In this document: piece after piece, positions 54,333 through 63,452 of the stretch | How positions within the stretch are numbered: the first letter of the stretch is position 1 | Layout of the letters: every line of letters starts with the position of its first letter | Assembly (NCBI RefSeq): GCF_002813135.1 | Contig: NZ_PHTY01000001.1 | Location: 2,041,501 to 2,105,500, forward strand | Direction of reading: 5' to 3' | DNA length: 64,000 bases | Source of the DNA: Ulvibacter sp. MAR_2010_11 | GTDB lineage: Bacteria > Bacteroidota > Bacteroidia > Flavobacteriales > Flavobacteriaceae | Notes under the pieces: model-generated | The model's input: the letters and a program-made list of their open reading frames with translations, nothing else | What the model was told of the DNA's origin: nothing | Database searches by the model: none | Position numbers and translations under genes: made by a program

Positions 54333-54381
54333 TATAGCATTCCATTTAGTGTTACAACGTCAACTACCAAAGAAAGGTATA

Positions 54382-55653
54382 TTACCTATGTATGGTTTGA
54401 GTTCTATCCGGTCCCACCGATACTATTTTAATGGGTATTTCCAGCTCTTTTTCCAGATAATCGATGTAGTCGTTCAGTGCTTTCGGCATTTGCGACGCTT
54501 CGGTCATTTTGGTTAAATCTTCCTTCCAGCCCTTCATCTCGGTGTAGATGGGAGTGACATTTTCGGCTTCGATATTAAACGGGAAATGTGTGATTTTTTC
54601 CCCCTTATAGTTGTATGCTGTACAAATTTTTAAAGTATCGAATCCACTTAACACATCGCCCTTCATCATGATAAGTTGTGTTACACCATTCACCTGAACA
54701 GCATATTTTAACGCAACCAGATCCAACCAACCACAACGTCGTGGACGACCTGTAGTGGCGCCAAACTCGTTTCCTACACGTCCCATGGTTTCCCCGTATT
54801 GATCGAACAATTCGGTAGGGAAGGGGCCGCTACCCACACGGGTAGTGTATGCTTTAAAAATTCCGAAGACCTCGTTAATTTTTCCGGGAGCAACTCCTAA
54901 TCCGGTACATGCACCGGCAGCTGTAGTGTTTGAGGAAGTTACAAAGGGATAGGTTCCAAAATCGATATCCAACAAAGAACCCTGAGCGCCTTCAGCGAGA
55001 ATTGTTTTCTCAGCTTTCTGTGCCTGATGTAAATATTCTTCGCTGTCTATAAATTGCAAGGTTTTCAAAACTTCAACCGCTGCGAAGAAATCCGCCTCCA
55101 GTTCGGCTAAATTATACTGTAAATCTACATTGTAAAAATCGATCATTGCTTCGTGCTTGTTTGCCAAAGCACGGTATTTTTCCTCCCAGTTCTTTAACTC
55201 CAAATCTCCTACACGTATTCCGTTTCTACCGGTTTTATCCATATAGGTTGGTCCGATACCCTTGAGGGTGGAACCAATCTTCGCCTTCCCCTTAGAAGCT
55301 TCAGATGCCGCATCCAGCAACCGGTGGGTTGGCAAAATAAGATGTGCCTTACGTGAGATTAATAATTTGTTTTTGAAATCTATGTTGAATTTGGCAAGGT
55401 TATCCAGTTCTTTCTTAAAAATTACCGGGTCGATCACCACACCGTTTCCAACCAGATTGACAGCTTTGTCATGAAAAATTCCACTTGGGATGGTGTGCAA
55501 AACGTGTTTTATACCGTCGAACTCGAGGGTGTGTCCTGCGTTTGGCCCACCCTGAAAGCGAGCGATAATATCATAGTTTTTTGTAAGAACGTCGACGATT
55601 TTTCCTTTTCCTTCGTCACCCCATTGTAGTCCAAGTAGTAAGTCTACTGCCAT
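54382..55653 (-). CDS. purA: Adenylosuccinate synthase
   Basis: PurA joins IMP and aspartate with GTP in AMP synthesis. The 423-residue protein has LLGLQWGDEGKGKIVDVL at the N-terminus with the catalytic Asp and Lys, GGPNAGHTLEFDG, STLKGIGPTYMDKTGR, and the C-terminal VGPDRTQTI. Length and motifs are canonical. It starts 3 bases after fur and is probably co-transcribed with relA and fur, a common Flavobacteriia arrangement. Confidence 0.97.
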   Translation of the reverse strand: MAVDLLLGLQWGDEGKGKIVDVLTKNYDIIARFQGGPNAGHTLEFDGIKHVLHTIPSGIFHDKAVNLVGNGVVIDPVIFKKELDNLAKFNIDFKNKLLISRKAHLILPTHRLLDAASEASKGKAKIGSTLKGIGPTYMDKTGRNGIRVGDLELKNWEEKYRALANKHEAMIDFYNVDLQYNLAELEADFFAAVEVLKTLQFIDSEEYLHQAQKAEKTILAEGAQGSLLDIDFGTYPFVTSSNTTAAGACTGLGVAPGKINEVFGIFKAYTTRVGSGPFPTELFDQYGETMGRVGNEFGATTGRPRRCGWLDLVALKYAVQVNGVTQLIMMKGDVLSGFDTLKICTAYNYKGEKITHFPFNIEAENVTPIYTEMKGWKEDLTKMTEASQMPKALNDYIDYLEKELEIPIKIVSVGPDRTQTIHR

Positions 55654-55656
55654 AAT

Positions 55657-56127
55657 TTAGTCTGAATTGCCCCGAACAGTATCGGGAGTTTTTTTGTTTC
55701 CGTAGAAATACAACGAATGCTTCGTAATTTCTATATCGAAAACTTCTTCGATGGTTTTTTTAATAGATTGTATGCGGGGGTCGCAAAATTCAATTACTTC
55801 CCCATCAGACAGAATCACATGGTCATGCTGCCTGTCGAAATACGATTTTTCGTAATGTGCCTGATTTTGCCCGAATTGGTGTTTTCTTACCAAACCGCAT
55901 TCCAATAAAAGTTCGATAGTATTGTACAACGTAGCCCGGCTCACACGATAGTTCTTGTTCTTCATATTGATATACAAAGACTCAATGTCGAAATGATCGT
56001 CGTGGTCATAAATCTCCTGCAGAATCGCATAGCGTTCCGGCGTCTTACGGTGCCCTTTATCTTCCAAAAAGCCCGTAAAGACGTTTTTTACAACTGCCTG
56101 ATTATGTTGATTTGTTTTTGAACTCAT
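55657..56127 (-). CDS. Fur family transcriptional regulator lacking the CxxC zinc site
   Basis: A 156-residue winged-helix repressor. The DNA-recognition part [27 protein letters not shown] matches Fur/PerR/Zur, and [20 protein letters not shown] is the regulatory region. In canonical Fur this region carries a CxxC pair for structural zinc; here it is replaced by Leu and a deletion, so only one Cys (in EFCDP) remains. It lies between relA and purA, 23 and 3 bases away, and may regulate metal or stress genes. The metal cannot be told. Confidence 0.9.
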   Translation of the reverse strand: MSSKTNQHNQAVVKNVFTGFLEDKGHRKTPERYAILQEIYDHDDHFDIESLYINMKNKNYRVSRATLYNTIELLLECGLVRKHQFGQNQAHYEKSYFDRQHDHVILSDGEVIEFCDPRIQSIKKTIEEVFDIEITKHSLYFYGNKKTPDTVRGNSD

Positions 56128-56150
56128 ACCAAAGGCGCAAAGTTACTCAA

Positions 56151-58358
56151 TTATGAGCGTGTAACTTTATCAATTCCGTTTATTTTTTTAATGTTTTCCA
56201 CCAGGTTATCAAGAATCGACTTGTTTTTTACTATCACCACTATTTTTCCTGTAAACACCCCGTCATTACTATCAAAATGAACACTTTTCATATTAATATG
56301 CAGGTTGTTCGAAACTATTTTAGTCACAGCGTTTACGAGTCCGATGGTGTCGATTCCTGTTATGGACAATTCGGCTTTAAAGTCGCTTTGCGTAGAATCA
56401 ATCCATTTTGCCGGCATGATGCGGTAACTGTAATTGCTTCGTAGCTGTAAGGCATTGGGACAGTTTTTCTTATGAACTTTTATCCCTTCGTTTACAGTAA
56501 CAAAACCAAAAACATCATCCCCCGGAATTGGATTGCAGCAGTTAGACATTTTATAGTCCAGTTTTTCTTCTTCTTTTCCAAAGACAAGCTGATCGTATTT
56601 TTGAGTAATTTCCTCTTTAAAAACCTCTTCAGGATTTCCCGGTTTACGCATTCTGTTTTTAAAGAAACTCACAAAGGCATTGCTTCGGGAGGCGGCAAAA
56701 TCTTTCAGTTTTGCATTGTCAATAATTCCTGCACCCACCCTGTAAAAAAGATCCAGACTGGTCTTCACTTTAAAAAACACCACCAGCTGGTTGACTGTTT
56801 TTTCATCCAGTGTTATTTTTAGTGATTTCAGTTTACGGGTTAAAATTACCTTGCCCTCATCGGCAATTTGTTTCTGCTCGTCTTTCAGTGAAGATTTAAT
56901 TTTTGAACGTGCGCGTCCGGTGCTGGCGTAATCCAGCCAGTTGGCAGTAGGTTGGGCTTTTTCGGAAGTAATAATTTCTACCTGATCCCCGCTTTTTAAT
57001 TCGTGACTTAAAGGAACCAGTTTACTGTTTACCTTTGCTCCACGGGTATGTAATCCAACTTCGGTATGAATATGGAAGGCAAAATCCAGAGCGGTTGAGC
57101 CTTTGGGAAGTGAATACAAATCGCCTTTGGGAGAAAACACAAAAATTTCTTTGGCATAGAGATTTAATTTGAATTCTTCTACAAAATCCACGGCACTGAT
57201 TTCAGCGTTCTCCAGAGTGTCTTGTAATTTGTTTAACCAATCCTCTAATCCGCCATCATCTTTCTCGTCGTTCTTGTATTTGTAGTGTGCAGCGTACCCT
57301 TTTTCGGCTATTTCGTTCATTCGCTCGCTGCGAATTTGCACTTCTACCCAACGCCCCTTAGGGCCCATTACCGTAATGTGAAGTGCTTCATATCCTGTGG
57401 ATTTCGGGGATGAAATCCAGTCCCGTAAACGTATTGGGTTAGGGCGGAAGTGATCTGTAACGATGGAATAAATTTTCCAGGCAATAAATTTTTCACCTTC
57501 GGGAGTGTCGCTCTTATAAATGATACGCACCGCAAATTTATCGTAGACTTCGTCGAAACTAACATTTTGAGCCATCATCTTTCGACGAATCGAAAAGATG
57601 GATTTGGGCCGTCCCTTTATGGTGTATTCCAGTTTTTCGGCATCCAAAGAATCTTTAATGATTTTAGAAAAGACCTCTATGTATTCATCCTGTTCTTCTT
57701 TGCTTTCCTTTATTTTGCTTAAAATATCATCGTATACTTCGGGTTCGGTGTATTTTAACCCCAGATCTTCCAGCTCGGTCTTGATATTGTACAACCCGAT
57801 GCGGTGTGCCATCGGCGCATAAATATAGAGTGTCTCGGAGGCTATCTTAGCTTGCTTTTCGGCAGGCATGGAATCCATTGTCTGCATATTGTGCAATCGA
57901 TCGGCAATTTTTATAATGATCACCCTTATGTCCTCATTGAGGGTGAGTAACATTTTTCTGAAATTCTCAGCCTGTAGCGACGCATCTTTGTCGTACGGCA
58001 TGTTGGAGATTTTTGTAAGTCCGTCGACGATTCGTGCGACGGTTTCACCAAACATCTGTTCGATAGCGGCCAGCGTGTATGCAGTGTCTTCCACCACGTC
58101 ATGAAGCAGGGCAGCGGCAATAGAAGTTGCGTCCAGACCTATTTCTGAAGCGACAATTTTCGCTACTGCAATAGGATGGAATATATAGGCCTCGCCACTT
58201 TTACGACGCTGTTCTTTATGTGCGTCCACGGCAACATCGAAAGCACTTCTAATAAGCTTTTTGTCATCGGCCGAAAGCGTGCGATAACTTACCTTTAAAA
58301 GCTCTTTGTACTGCCGTGCGAGTTCTTTTTTTTCTGCTGCTAAAACCTCTTCTGTCAT
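56151..58358 (-). CDS. Bifunctional (p)ppGpp synthetase/hydrolase RelA/SpoT
   Basis: A 735-residue long RSH protein. The HD hydrolase domain has HPIAVAKIVASEIGLD and LLHDVVEDT (about residue 65-90). The synthetase domain has YDKFAVRIIYKSD and YEALHITVMGPKGRWVEVQIRS. A TGS domain (IFVFSPKGDLYSLPKGSTALDFAFHIHTEVG), zinc-finger-like segment (SNCCNPIPGDDVFGFV) and ACT domain (LSITGIDTIGLVNAVTKIVS) follow. Both enzymatic halves look intact, so it both makes and degrades the alarmone. It heads the relA-fur-purA transcript. Confidence 0.96.
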   Translation of the reverse strand: MTEEVLAAEKKELARQYKELLKVSYRTLSADDKKLIRSAFDVAVDAHKEQRRKSGEAYIFHPIAVAKIVASEIGLDATSIAAALLHDVVEDTAYTLAAIEQMFGETVARIVDGLTKISNMPYDKDASLQAENFRKMLLTLNEDIRVIIIKIADRLHNMQTMDSMPAEKQAKIASETLYIYAPMAHRIGLYNIKTELEDLGLKYTEPEVYDDILSKIKESKEEQDEYIEVFSKIIKDSLDAEKLEYTIKGRPKSIFSIRRKMMAQNVSFDEVYDKFAVRIIYKSDTPEGEKFIAWKIYSIVTDHFRPNPIRLRDWISSPKSTGYEALHITVMGPKGRWVEVQIRSERMNEIAEKGYAAHYKYKNDEKDDGGLEDWLNKLQDTLENAEISAVDFVEEFKLNLYAKEIFVFSPKGDLYSLPKGSTALDFAFHIHTEVGLHTRGAKVNSKLVPLSHELKSGDQVEIITSEKAQPTANWLDYASTGRARSKIKSSLKDEQKQIADEGKVILTRKLKSLKITLDEKTVNQLVVFFKVKTSLDLFYRVGAGIIDNAKLKDFAASRSNAFVSFFKNRMRKPGNPEEVFKEEITQKYDQLVFGKEEEKLDYKMSNCCNPIPGDDVFGFVTVNEGIKVHKKNCPNALQLRSNYSYRIMPAKWIDSTQSDFKAELSITGIDTIGLVNAVTKIVSNNLHINMKSVHFDSNDGVFTGKIVVIVKNKSILDNLVENIKKINGIDKVTRS

Positions 58359-58656
58359 CGTCTAAAAGTACAACTTCGAAAAGGAATTTGCAATGAATAA
58401 TTTAAGATGAATGATTATTGGATGATTGGATTATTAGATCATTAGTATTTTGGTAATAGGTGCTTAGGGTTGTTTCATCAACATATAATCGGTAAATATT
58501 TGGAGTAATATGCCTATGCCTAGAATGGATATATAAGCAAAACAGAAGATTTTTCATGCGGGTTTTCAATATAATTTAGGCCAGCAGCACTATGCCGGTA
58601 CATTGATCGTTAAAATCCAGGCACCGAATCTTCCCAAACTCTAAAATACTAATAAT
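58359..58656. other. Gap without an assignable gene
   Basis: No real gene is seen in these 298 bases. Contents are the octamer repeat (58412-58451) and, on the minus strand at about 58465-58550, a hydrophobic frame reading FCFAYISILGIGILLQIF then TDYMLMKQP before a stop, with no start codon. It may be a remnant of a membrane-protein gene or chance. Confidence 0.4.
58412..58451. repeat. Degenerate 8-base tandem repeat, second locus
   Basis: Octamers TGATTATT, GGATGATT, GGATTATT, AGATCATT and AGTATTTT. The same pattern as at 31612-31683, 27 kb away. Confidence 0.6.
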
Positions 58657-59892
58657 CTAACTATTTTTTAAATTGCGAAAGCGCTGCAATAGTGTGGGAT
58701 GCGAATAATGTACAAATACATAGGCAGGATGCGGTGTAAGATTACTCAGACTGTTTTTTGAAAGCTTTTTTAGACCTGAAATAAGAGGTTCCCAACGATA
58801 GGTATTTTTGGCATAATTATCGGCCTGATATTCAAACTTGCGGGAAAGATAATTCATAAGGAGACCGGTTAATTCTGAAATAGGTGTAAATAATATTCCG
58901 AAGGCAATTAGACCAATATGAAATGACGGCGTCGCAACATTTAGCGCTTCCGAAAGCAACGGATTGCCCACCAGCAATGATAATACCCAAAAAGTAAAGC
59001 CAGTGGTAATGATTGAAGCAAACAGATTGATTATAATATGGTGTTTTTTATAATGCCCTACCTCGTGGGCTAACACTGCAACGATTTCATCTTCCTCCAA
59101 ATCGTTGATGAGTGTATCGTATAAGGTGACTCTTTTTTCACTTCCGAAGCCCGAAAAGTAGGCGTTTGCTTTGGTACTGCGTTTGGAACCGTCAATGACG
59201 AATATTTTATTCAGATTAAATCCAACTTTCGAAGCGTAGGCTTCAATATTGGAACGAAGCGAACCTGCTTCCAAGGGAGTTTGCTTGTTGAAAATGGGAA
59301 CGATGAGTCGGGCGTAAAATAAATTCATAAATACCGAAAATACCGTTACAATTCCCCAGGCATAGAGCCAAAAATTGCTTCCGGCGGTTTGATAAAACCA
59401 AATAATAACAGCCAATAAAACCCCACCGATTAAAGCCATCATCACCCATCCCTTTATTTTGTCCAGAAAAAATGTTTTACGAGTAGTTTTATTAAAACCG
59501 TATTTCTCTTCAATCACAAAGGTGTGATAGTAACTAAAAGGTGTTCCTAAGATATCACTGGCAAACATAATTATTCCGAAAAAAAGCAAGGTGATTACAA
59601 TGGGATTTTCAGAAAAAGAACGCGCCCAGTCATCAACCAACGCAAAGCCGTCAAAAAAGAAGAATGCCAAGGTTGCCATCAATGAAATAGAGGCTGTCAA
59701 AGCCCCAAAACGCGCATTCTCTTTTTTATAACGTTGTGATTTTTCATATTCGGAAGCCTCGTAAACATCTTCCAATTCGGGAGGAATGGGATCGTTAAAA
59801 TGTTTGGCATTAATATAATCCAGAACCTTATCGACTATAAAATTAACCAGTAATATTCCTATAAGGGTGTAAAAAAGTGTGATGGAATTCAT
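58657..59892 (-). CDS. M48 family CAAX-type metalloprotease (Ste24-like)
   Basis: A 411-residue inner-membrane protease. Hydrophobic segments are visible at about 3-22, 63-85, 102-122, 150-170, 180-205 and 290-325. The zinc motif HEVGH (AVLAHEVGHYKKHH, about 280) lies between them, and the third ligand Glu is in SRKFEYQADNYAKN (about 355). Such enzymes clip membrane-protein or prenyl-peptide substrates in stress. It is isolated by repeats on both sides. Confidence 0.9.
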   Translation of the reverse strand: MNSITLFYTLIGILLVNFIVDKVLDYINAKHFNDPIPPELEDVYEASEYEKSQRYKKENARFGALTASISLMATLAFFFFDGFALVDDWARSFSENPIVITLLFFGIIMFASDILGTPFSYYHTFVIEEKYGFNKTTRKTFFLDKIKGWVMMALIGGVLLAVIIWFYQTAGSNFWLYAWGIVTVFSVFMNLFYARLIVPIFNKQTPLEAGSLRSNIEAYASKVGFNLNKIFVIDGSKRSTKANAYFSGFGSEKRVTLYDTLINDLEEDEIVAVLAHEVGHYKKHHIIINLFASIITTGFTFWVLSLLVGNPLLSEALNVATPSFHIGLIAFGILFTPISELTGLLMNYLSRKFEYQADNYAKNTYRWEPLISGLKKLSKNSLSNLTPHPAYVFVHYSHPTLLQRFRNLKNS

Positions 59893-59927
59893 GAATAATT
59901 AGTAATGAGCAATGATTGATTTTTAAA

Positions 59928-60327
<400 letters not shown>

Positions 60328-60343
60328 CAATAATTATTAATCA

Positions 60344-61150
60344 TTAATTGGAACCTCTTTGTCGTTTCGCTTCAAATATAAGGATTCCCGCCGCTACTGA
60401 AACATTCATCGAATCTATTTCCCCCTGCATGGGAATAATAATATTCTGATTGCTGTTTTGTGTCCATTCTTTCGACAAGCCCGTGGATTCGGTTCCAACC
60501 ACAATCGCAGTTGCTTTTGTAAAATCGCAAGTTGTATACGGCACAGAAGCCTGCAAGGCTGCACAGTAAATAGTAATGTTCCTTTCTTTTAAAAACGCAA
60601 TAATTTCTAACGTAGTTCCCGCAACAATTTTGGTGGTAAAAACAGTGCCTACACTGCTGCGTATAATATTGGGATTGTACAAATCGGTTTTCGGGTTGGC
60701 GATGATCACCGCGTCCAGATTAGCGGCATCGGCGGTTCGAAGCAAAGCTCCAATGTTTCCCGGTTTTTCGGGAGCTTCGGCGATAAGTAGTAAGGGTGTT
60801 TTATTTGTTAGTAGTAAGGTTTTTAGTGATAATTCTTTGACTTCGGCAATCGCCAGAATACCTTCGGTAGTGGTGCGATAGGCTAGTTTTTGATAGACTT
60901 CAATAGAAATTTCAATAAACTGAGCTTTCGAATTGGAATGTTCCTTGATTACATATACTTCCTCTTCCGAGATGATGTCACTGCAAAACAAAACTGTTTT
61001 CAGAAAATAACCGCCTTTTAATGCCAGTTGTATTTCCCGTAAACCTTCAATAACAAAAAGCCCCGTTTTTTTACGCTCCCGGGACTTTTCCGAAAGTTGC
61101 AACACCTGCTTTACCAGCGGATTTTGAAGGCTTGAAATTTGTTTGTCCAT
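60344..61150 (-). CDS. SpoU/TrmH-type RNA 2'-O-methyltransferase
   Basis: A 268-residue SPOUT methyltransferase: an N-terminal substrate-binding domain (SSLQNPLVKQVLQLSEKSRERKKTGLFVIEGLREIQLAL) and the knotted catalytic domain with EAPEKPGNIGALLRTADAAN, NPKTDLYNPNIIRSSVGTVF, IVVGTESTGLSKEW and IIPMQGEIDSMNVSVAAGILIFEA. It probably methylates rRNA or tRNA 2'-hydroxyls. The -7 box TATCTTTG ends 4 bases before its ATG, which predicts a leaderless message. Confidence 0.92.
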   Translation of the reverse strand: MDKQISSLQNPLVKQVLQLSEKSRERKKTGLFVIEGLREIQLALKGGYFLKTVLFCSDIISEEEVYVIKEHSNSKAQFIEISIEVYQKLAYRTTTEGILAIAEVKELSLKTLLLTNKTPLLLIAEAPEKPGNIGALLRTADAANLDAVIIANPKTDLYNPNIIRSSVGTVFTTKIVAGTTLEIIAFLKERNITIYCAALQASVPYTTCDFTKATAIVVGTESTGLSKEWTQNSNQNIIIPMQGEIDSMNVSVAAGILIFEAKRQRGSN

Positions 61151-61154
61151 CTTG

Positions 61155-61162
61155 CAAAGATA
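61155..61162 (-). promoter_or_regulatory. -7 box for the SpoU methyltransferase
   Basis: TATCTTTG on the minus strand ends 4 bases before the ATG at 61150. Confidence 0.5.
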
Positions 61163-61298
61163 TTTTTTAACTGCACCAATTGAAACTCTTACTTTGTTTT
61201 TTTATTGCAATAAACAGCTTATATCATAAAGGTTTCACAAAAGATTCCGACTAAACCGGAAGCTTTTCTATTTTTATATGAATTAAAACCAATGAACC

Positions 61299-62105
61299 AT
61301 GAAATACATTCTTCCAATTTTTATTATCGTCTTGTTTTTTTCAGCTTGTAAAAATACCACTGAGGAAAAAAACACTGAAGTTGTTGAAAATACTGAAATA
61401 GAAGCGGTCGCACCTCCGATAACCTATCCTGAGGGAATTCAAAAATTATTTCAAGCTCATGGTGGTATTAACAAATGGAATGGGATGGAGAATCTGTGTT
61501 TCGAAATGGACGGAAAAAACGGGACCGAAACACATTCTGTTTCGCTCAAGGACCGACGTACAAAAATTGAAACAAAAAACTGGACGATTGGCTATGATGG
61601 ATCACAGGTGTGGTTGCTTGAAAACGAGAAAGGGTCTTATGAAGGTAACGCCCGATTTTATCACAACCTGATGTTTTATTTCTACGCCATGCCTTTTGTA
61701 CTGGGAGATGACGGAATAAACTATACTCAATTAGAATCAGCCGAACTGGATGGAAAGACCTATAACGCAGTAAAAATTTCATACGACAACGGTGTTGGAG
61801 ACTCTCCGGAAGATGAATACATAGTGTATCTCGATCCCGAGACTTCACAAATGGAATGGCTGGGCTACACGGTTACCTACACCGAAAAGGAAAAAAGTAA
61901 CGACTGGCATTTTATAAAATACAGCGACTGGCAGGAAGTTAACGGCTTGTTACTTCCTAAAAAACTCACTTGGTATACCGTTGAAAATAACCTACCTGCT
62001 AAGAAACGTAACGACGTTAAATTTGAAAAAATTATCGCAACAGAAACTGTTTTGGAACCTTCGGTATTTGCAAAACCCGAAGCTGCAATCGTAGTAGAGC
62101 GTTAA
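61299..62105 (+). CDS. DUF6503 family lipoprotein
   Basis: A 268-residue envelope lipoprotein: MKYILPIFIIVLFFSAC has a lipobox with Cys 17, and a short Asn/Thr/Glu-rich linker follows. The mature part (GIQKLFQAHGGINKWNGMENLCFEMDGK, VKISYDNGVGDSPEDEYIVYLDPETSQMEWLGYTV, WQEVNGLLLPKKLTWYTVE) matches DUF6503, a Bacteroidota family with a lipoprotein-localisation-like (LolA/LppX-type) beta fold. The function is unknown. The promoter is not clear; a bidirectional terminator follows. Confidence 0.82.
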   Translation: MKYILPIFIIVLFFSACKNTTEEKNTEVVENTEIEAVAPPITYPEGIQKLFQAHGGINKWNGMENLCFEMDGKNGTETHSVSLKDRRTKIETKNWTIGYDGSQVWLLENEKGSYEGNARFYHNLMFYFYAMPFVLGDDGINYTQLESAELDGKTYNAVKISYDNGVGDSPEDEYIVYLDPETSQMEWLGYTVTYTEKEKSNDWHFIKYSDWQEVNGLLLPKKLTWYTVENNLPAKKRNDVKFEKIIATETVLEPSVFAKPEAAIVVER

Positions 62106-62107
62106 AA

Positions 62108-62134
62108 AAAAAGCAGCTCCAGGAGCTGCTTTTC
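62108..62134. terminator. Bidirectional terminator
   Basis: Stem AGCAGCTC / GAGCTGCT (62112-62130, loop CAG) with T-runs on both sides, between the convergent DUF6503 and amidohydrolase genes. Confidence 0.85.
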
Positions 62135-62153
62135 TTATTCAATTAAATACACT

Positions 62154-63446
62154 TTATTTTCTACTGTATTTTTCCATATACCTTTTCCAAAGTTCGGTTT
62201 GGTGCGTTTCCAGCGATACATCCCTGCCGTCTATAAAGGCGTGAGTAAGTATATTGGTTCGCATGTCTAAAGCATCGCCTTCACTTATAAATAAAGTAGC
62301 ACTTTTCCCTGTTGCCAGTGTTCCGTAATTAGCATCTATTCCTAAAATTTTGGCCGGATTTGCCGTGATAAGCTGCAACGCAGCTTCTTTATCCATACCC
62401 TGTGCTACTAATTGCCCTGCATAGAATGGCATATTTCTGGTCTGGAAATTTGAAGCATCCGAATTCTGCAATGCAACCAAAAGTCCGCCATCCACCAATA
62501 ATTTTGGTAATCTATACGGGAAATCGTAGTCGTCATCGTCCATAAACGGTAAATTATGGGTATGACGTACTAAAACCGCAACATTGTGTTGTTTTAAGAA
62601 CGGAATAATCTTGTTAGCCTGATATCCGCCTACAATTACGACATGCTGAATGCCGCTCTCCTTTGCAGTAGTCACCGCGTCTATCATTTCTTTTTCACCA
62701 TGGGCATACACGTATAACTTCTGACTCCCATTAAACAGTCCTTGAGAGTTTTTAAAACCTTCATTCTCACTTGTTGCAGCTACTTTTCCGTAGGCTTTGG
62801 CATTGGCCAAAAATGCCTTTATCGCATCAATGTCCTTATCATAGTCTTTATTGGGGCTCCAACCACGATCTTCACCCATCCACCAGCGTCCGCGACGGAA
62901 ACTATTGGGCCAGTTAACATGCACTCCGTCGTCAATTTTTACGGCTGCATCTTCCCAGTTCCAGGCATCAAATTGTACAATCGATGAGGTTCCCGATATG
63001 GTTCCACCTTGCGGAGCTATCTGTCCCAGCAATATTCCGTTAGGGCGCATGCTTTCTACCACCTTGCTTTCGGCGTTATAAGCGATAATACTTCGGATAT
63101 TTGGAATGTAATCTCCCAACTCATCCTGATCATCACTGGCGCGTACCGCATCCACTTCAACCAAACCTAACGATTTGGCGGGAGCTATAAATCCGGGATA
63201 TACATGTTTTCCCTGCGCATTGATAATCTTGCCTTTGGTAGGGGTATTGGCATCTCCAATTGCTGTTATTTTCCCATTTTCAAATACCAAAACACTGTTA
63301 TCTATCACAGTTCCGTCACCCACATGGGCAGTAGCTCCTGTAATCGTTATGGCTTCAGTTTGATCCGGTGCCGGAGTTTGTTGCGCTATTCCTGCGAAAC
63401 CTAAACTCAATACGGCAATTGCTAAATAGTGTTGTACTTTTTTCAT
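62154..63446 (-). CDS. Secreted amidohydrolase-family protein lacking HxH
   Basis: A 430-residue secreted protein (signal MKKVQHYLAIAVLSLGFAGIA) of the amidohydrolase superfamily. The composite N-terminal strands (ITITGATAHVGDGTVIDNSVLVFENGKITAIG) and C-terminal cap (AALQLITANPAKILGIDANYGTLATGKSATLFI) are clear. The usual HxH metal site after the PGFID motif is absent (HVYPGFIAPAKSLGLVEVDA), so it may be inactive or use another metal arrangement; a His cluster lies in VRHTHNLPF. It follows the larger amidohydrolase by 6 bases. Confidence 0.8.
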   Translation of the reverse strand: MKKVQHYLAIAVLSLGFAGIAQQTPAPDQTEAITITGATAHVGDGTVIDNSVLVFENGKITAIGDANTPTKGKIINAQGKHVYPGFIAPAKSLGLVEVDAVRASDDQDELGDYIPNIRSIIAYNAESKVVESMRPNGILLGQIAPQGGTISGTSSIVQFDAWNWEDAAVKIDDGVHVNWPNSFRRGRWWMGEDRGWSPNKDYDKDIDAIKAFLANAKAYGKVAATSENEGFKNSQGLFNGSQKLYVYAHGEKEMIDAVTTAKESGIQHVVIVGGYQANKIIPFLKQHNVAVLVRHTHNLPFMDDDDYDFPYRLPKLLVDGGLLVALQNSDASNFQTRNMPFYAGQLVAQGMDKEAALQLITANPAKILGIDANYGTLATGKSATLFISEGDALDMRTNILTHAFIDGRDVSLETHQTELWKRYMEKYSRK

Positions 63447-63452
63447 GTCGCC

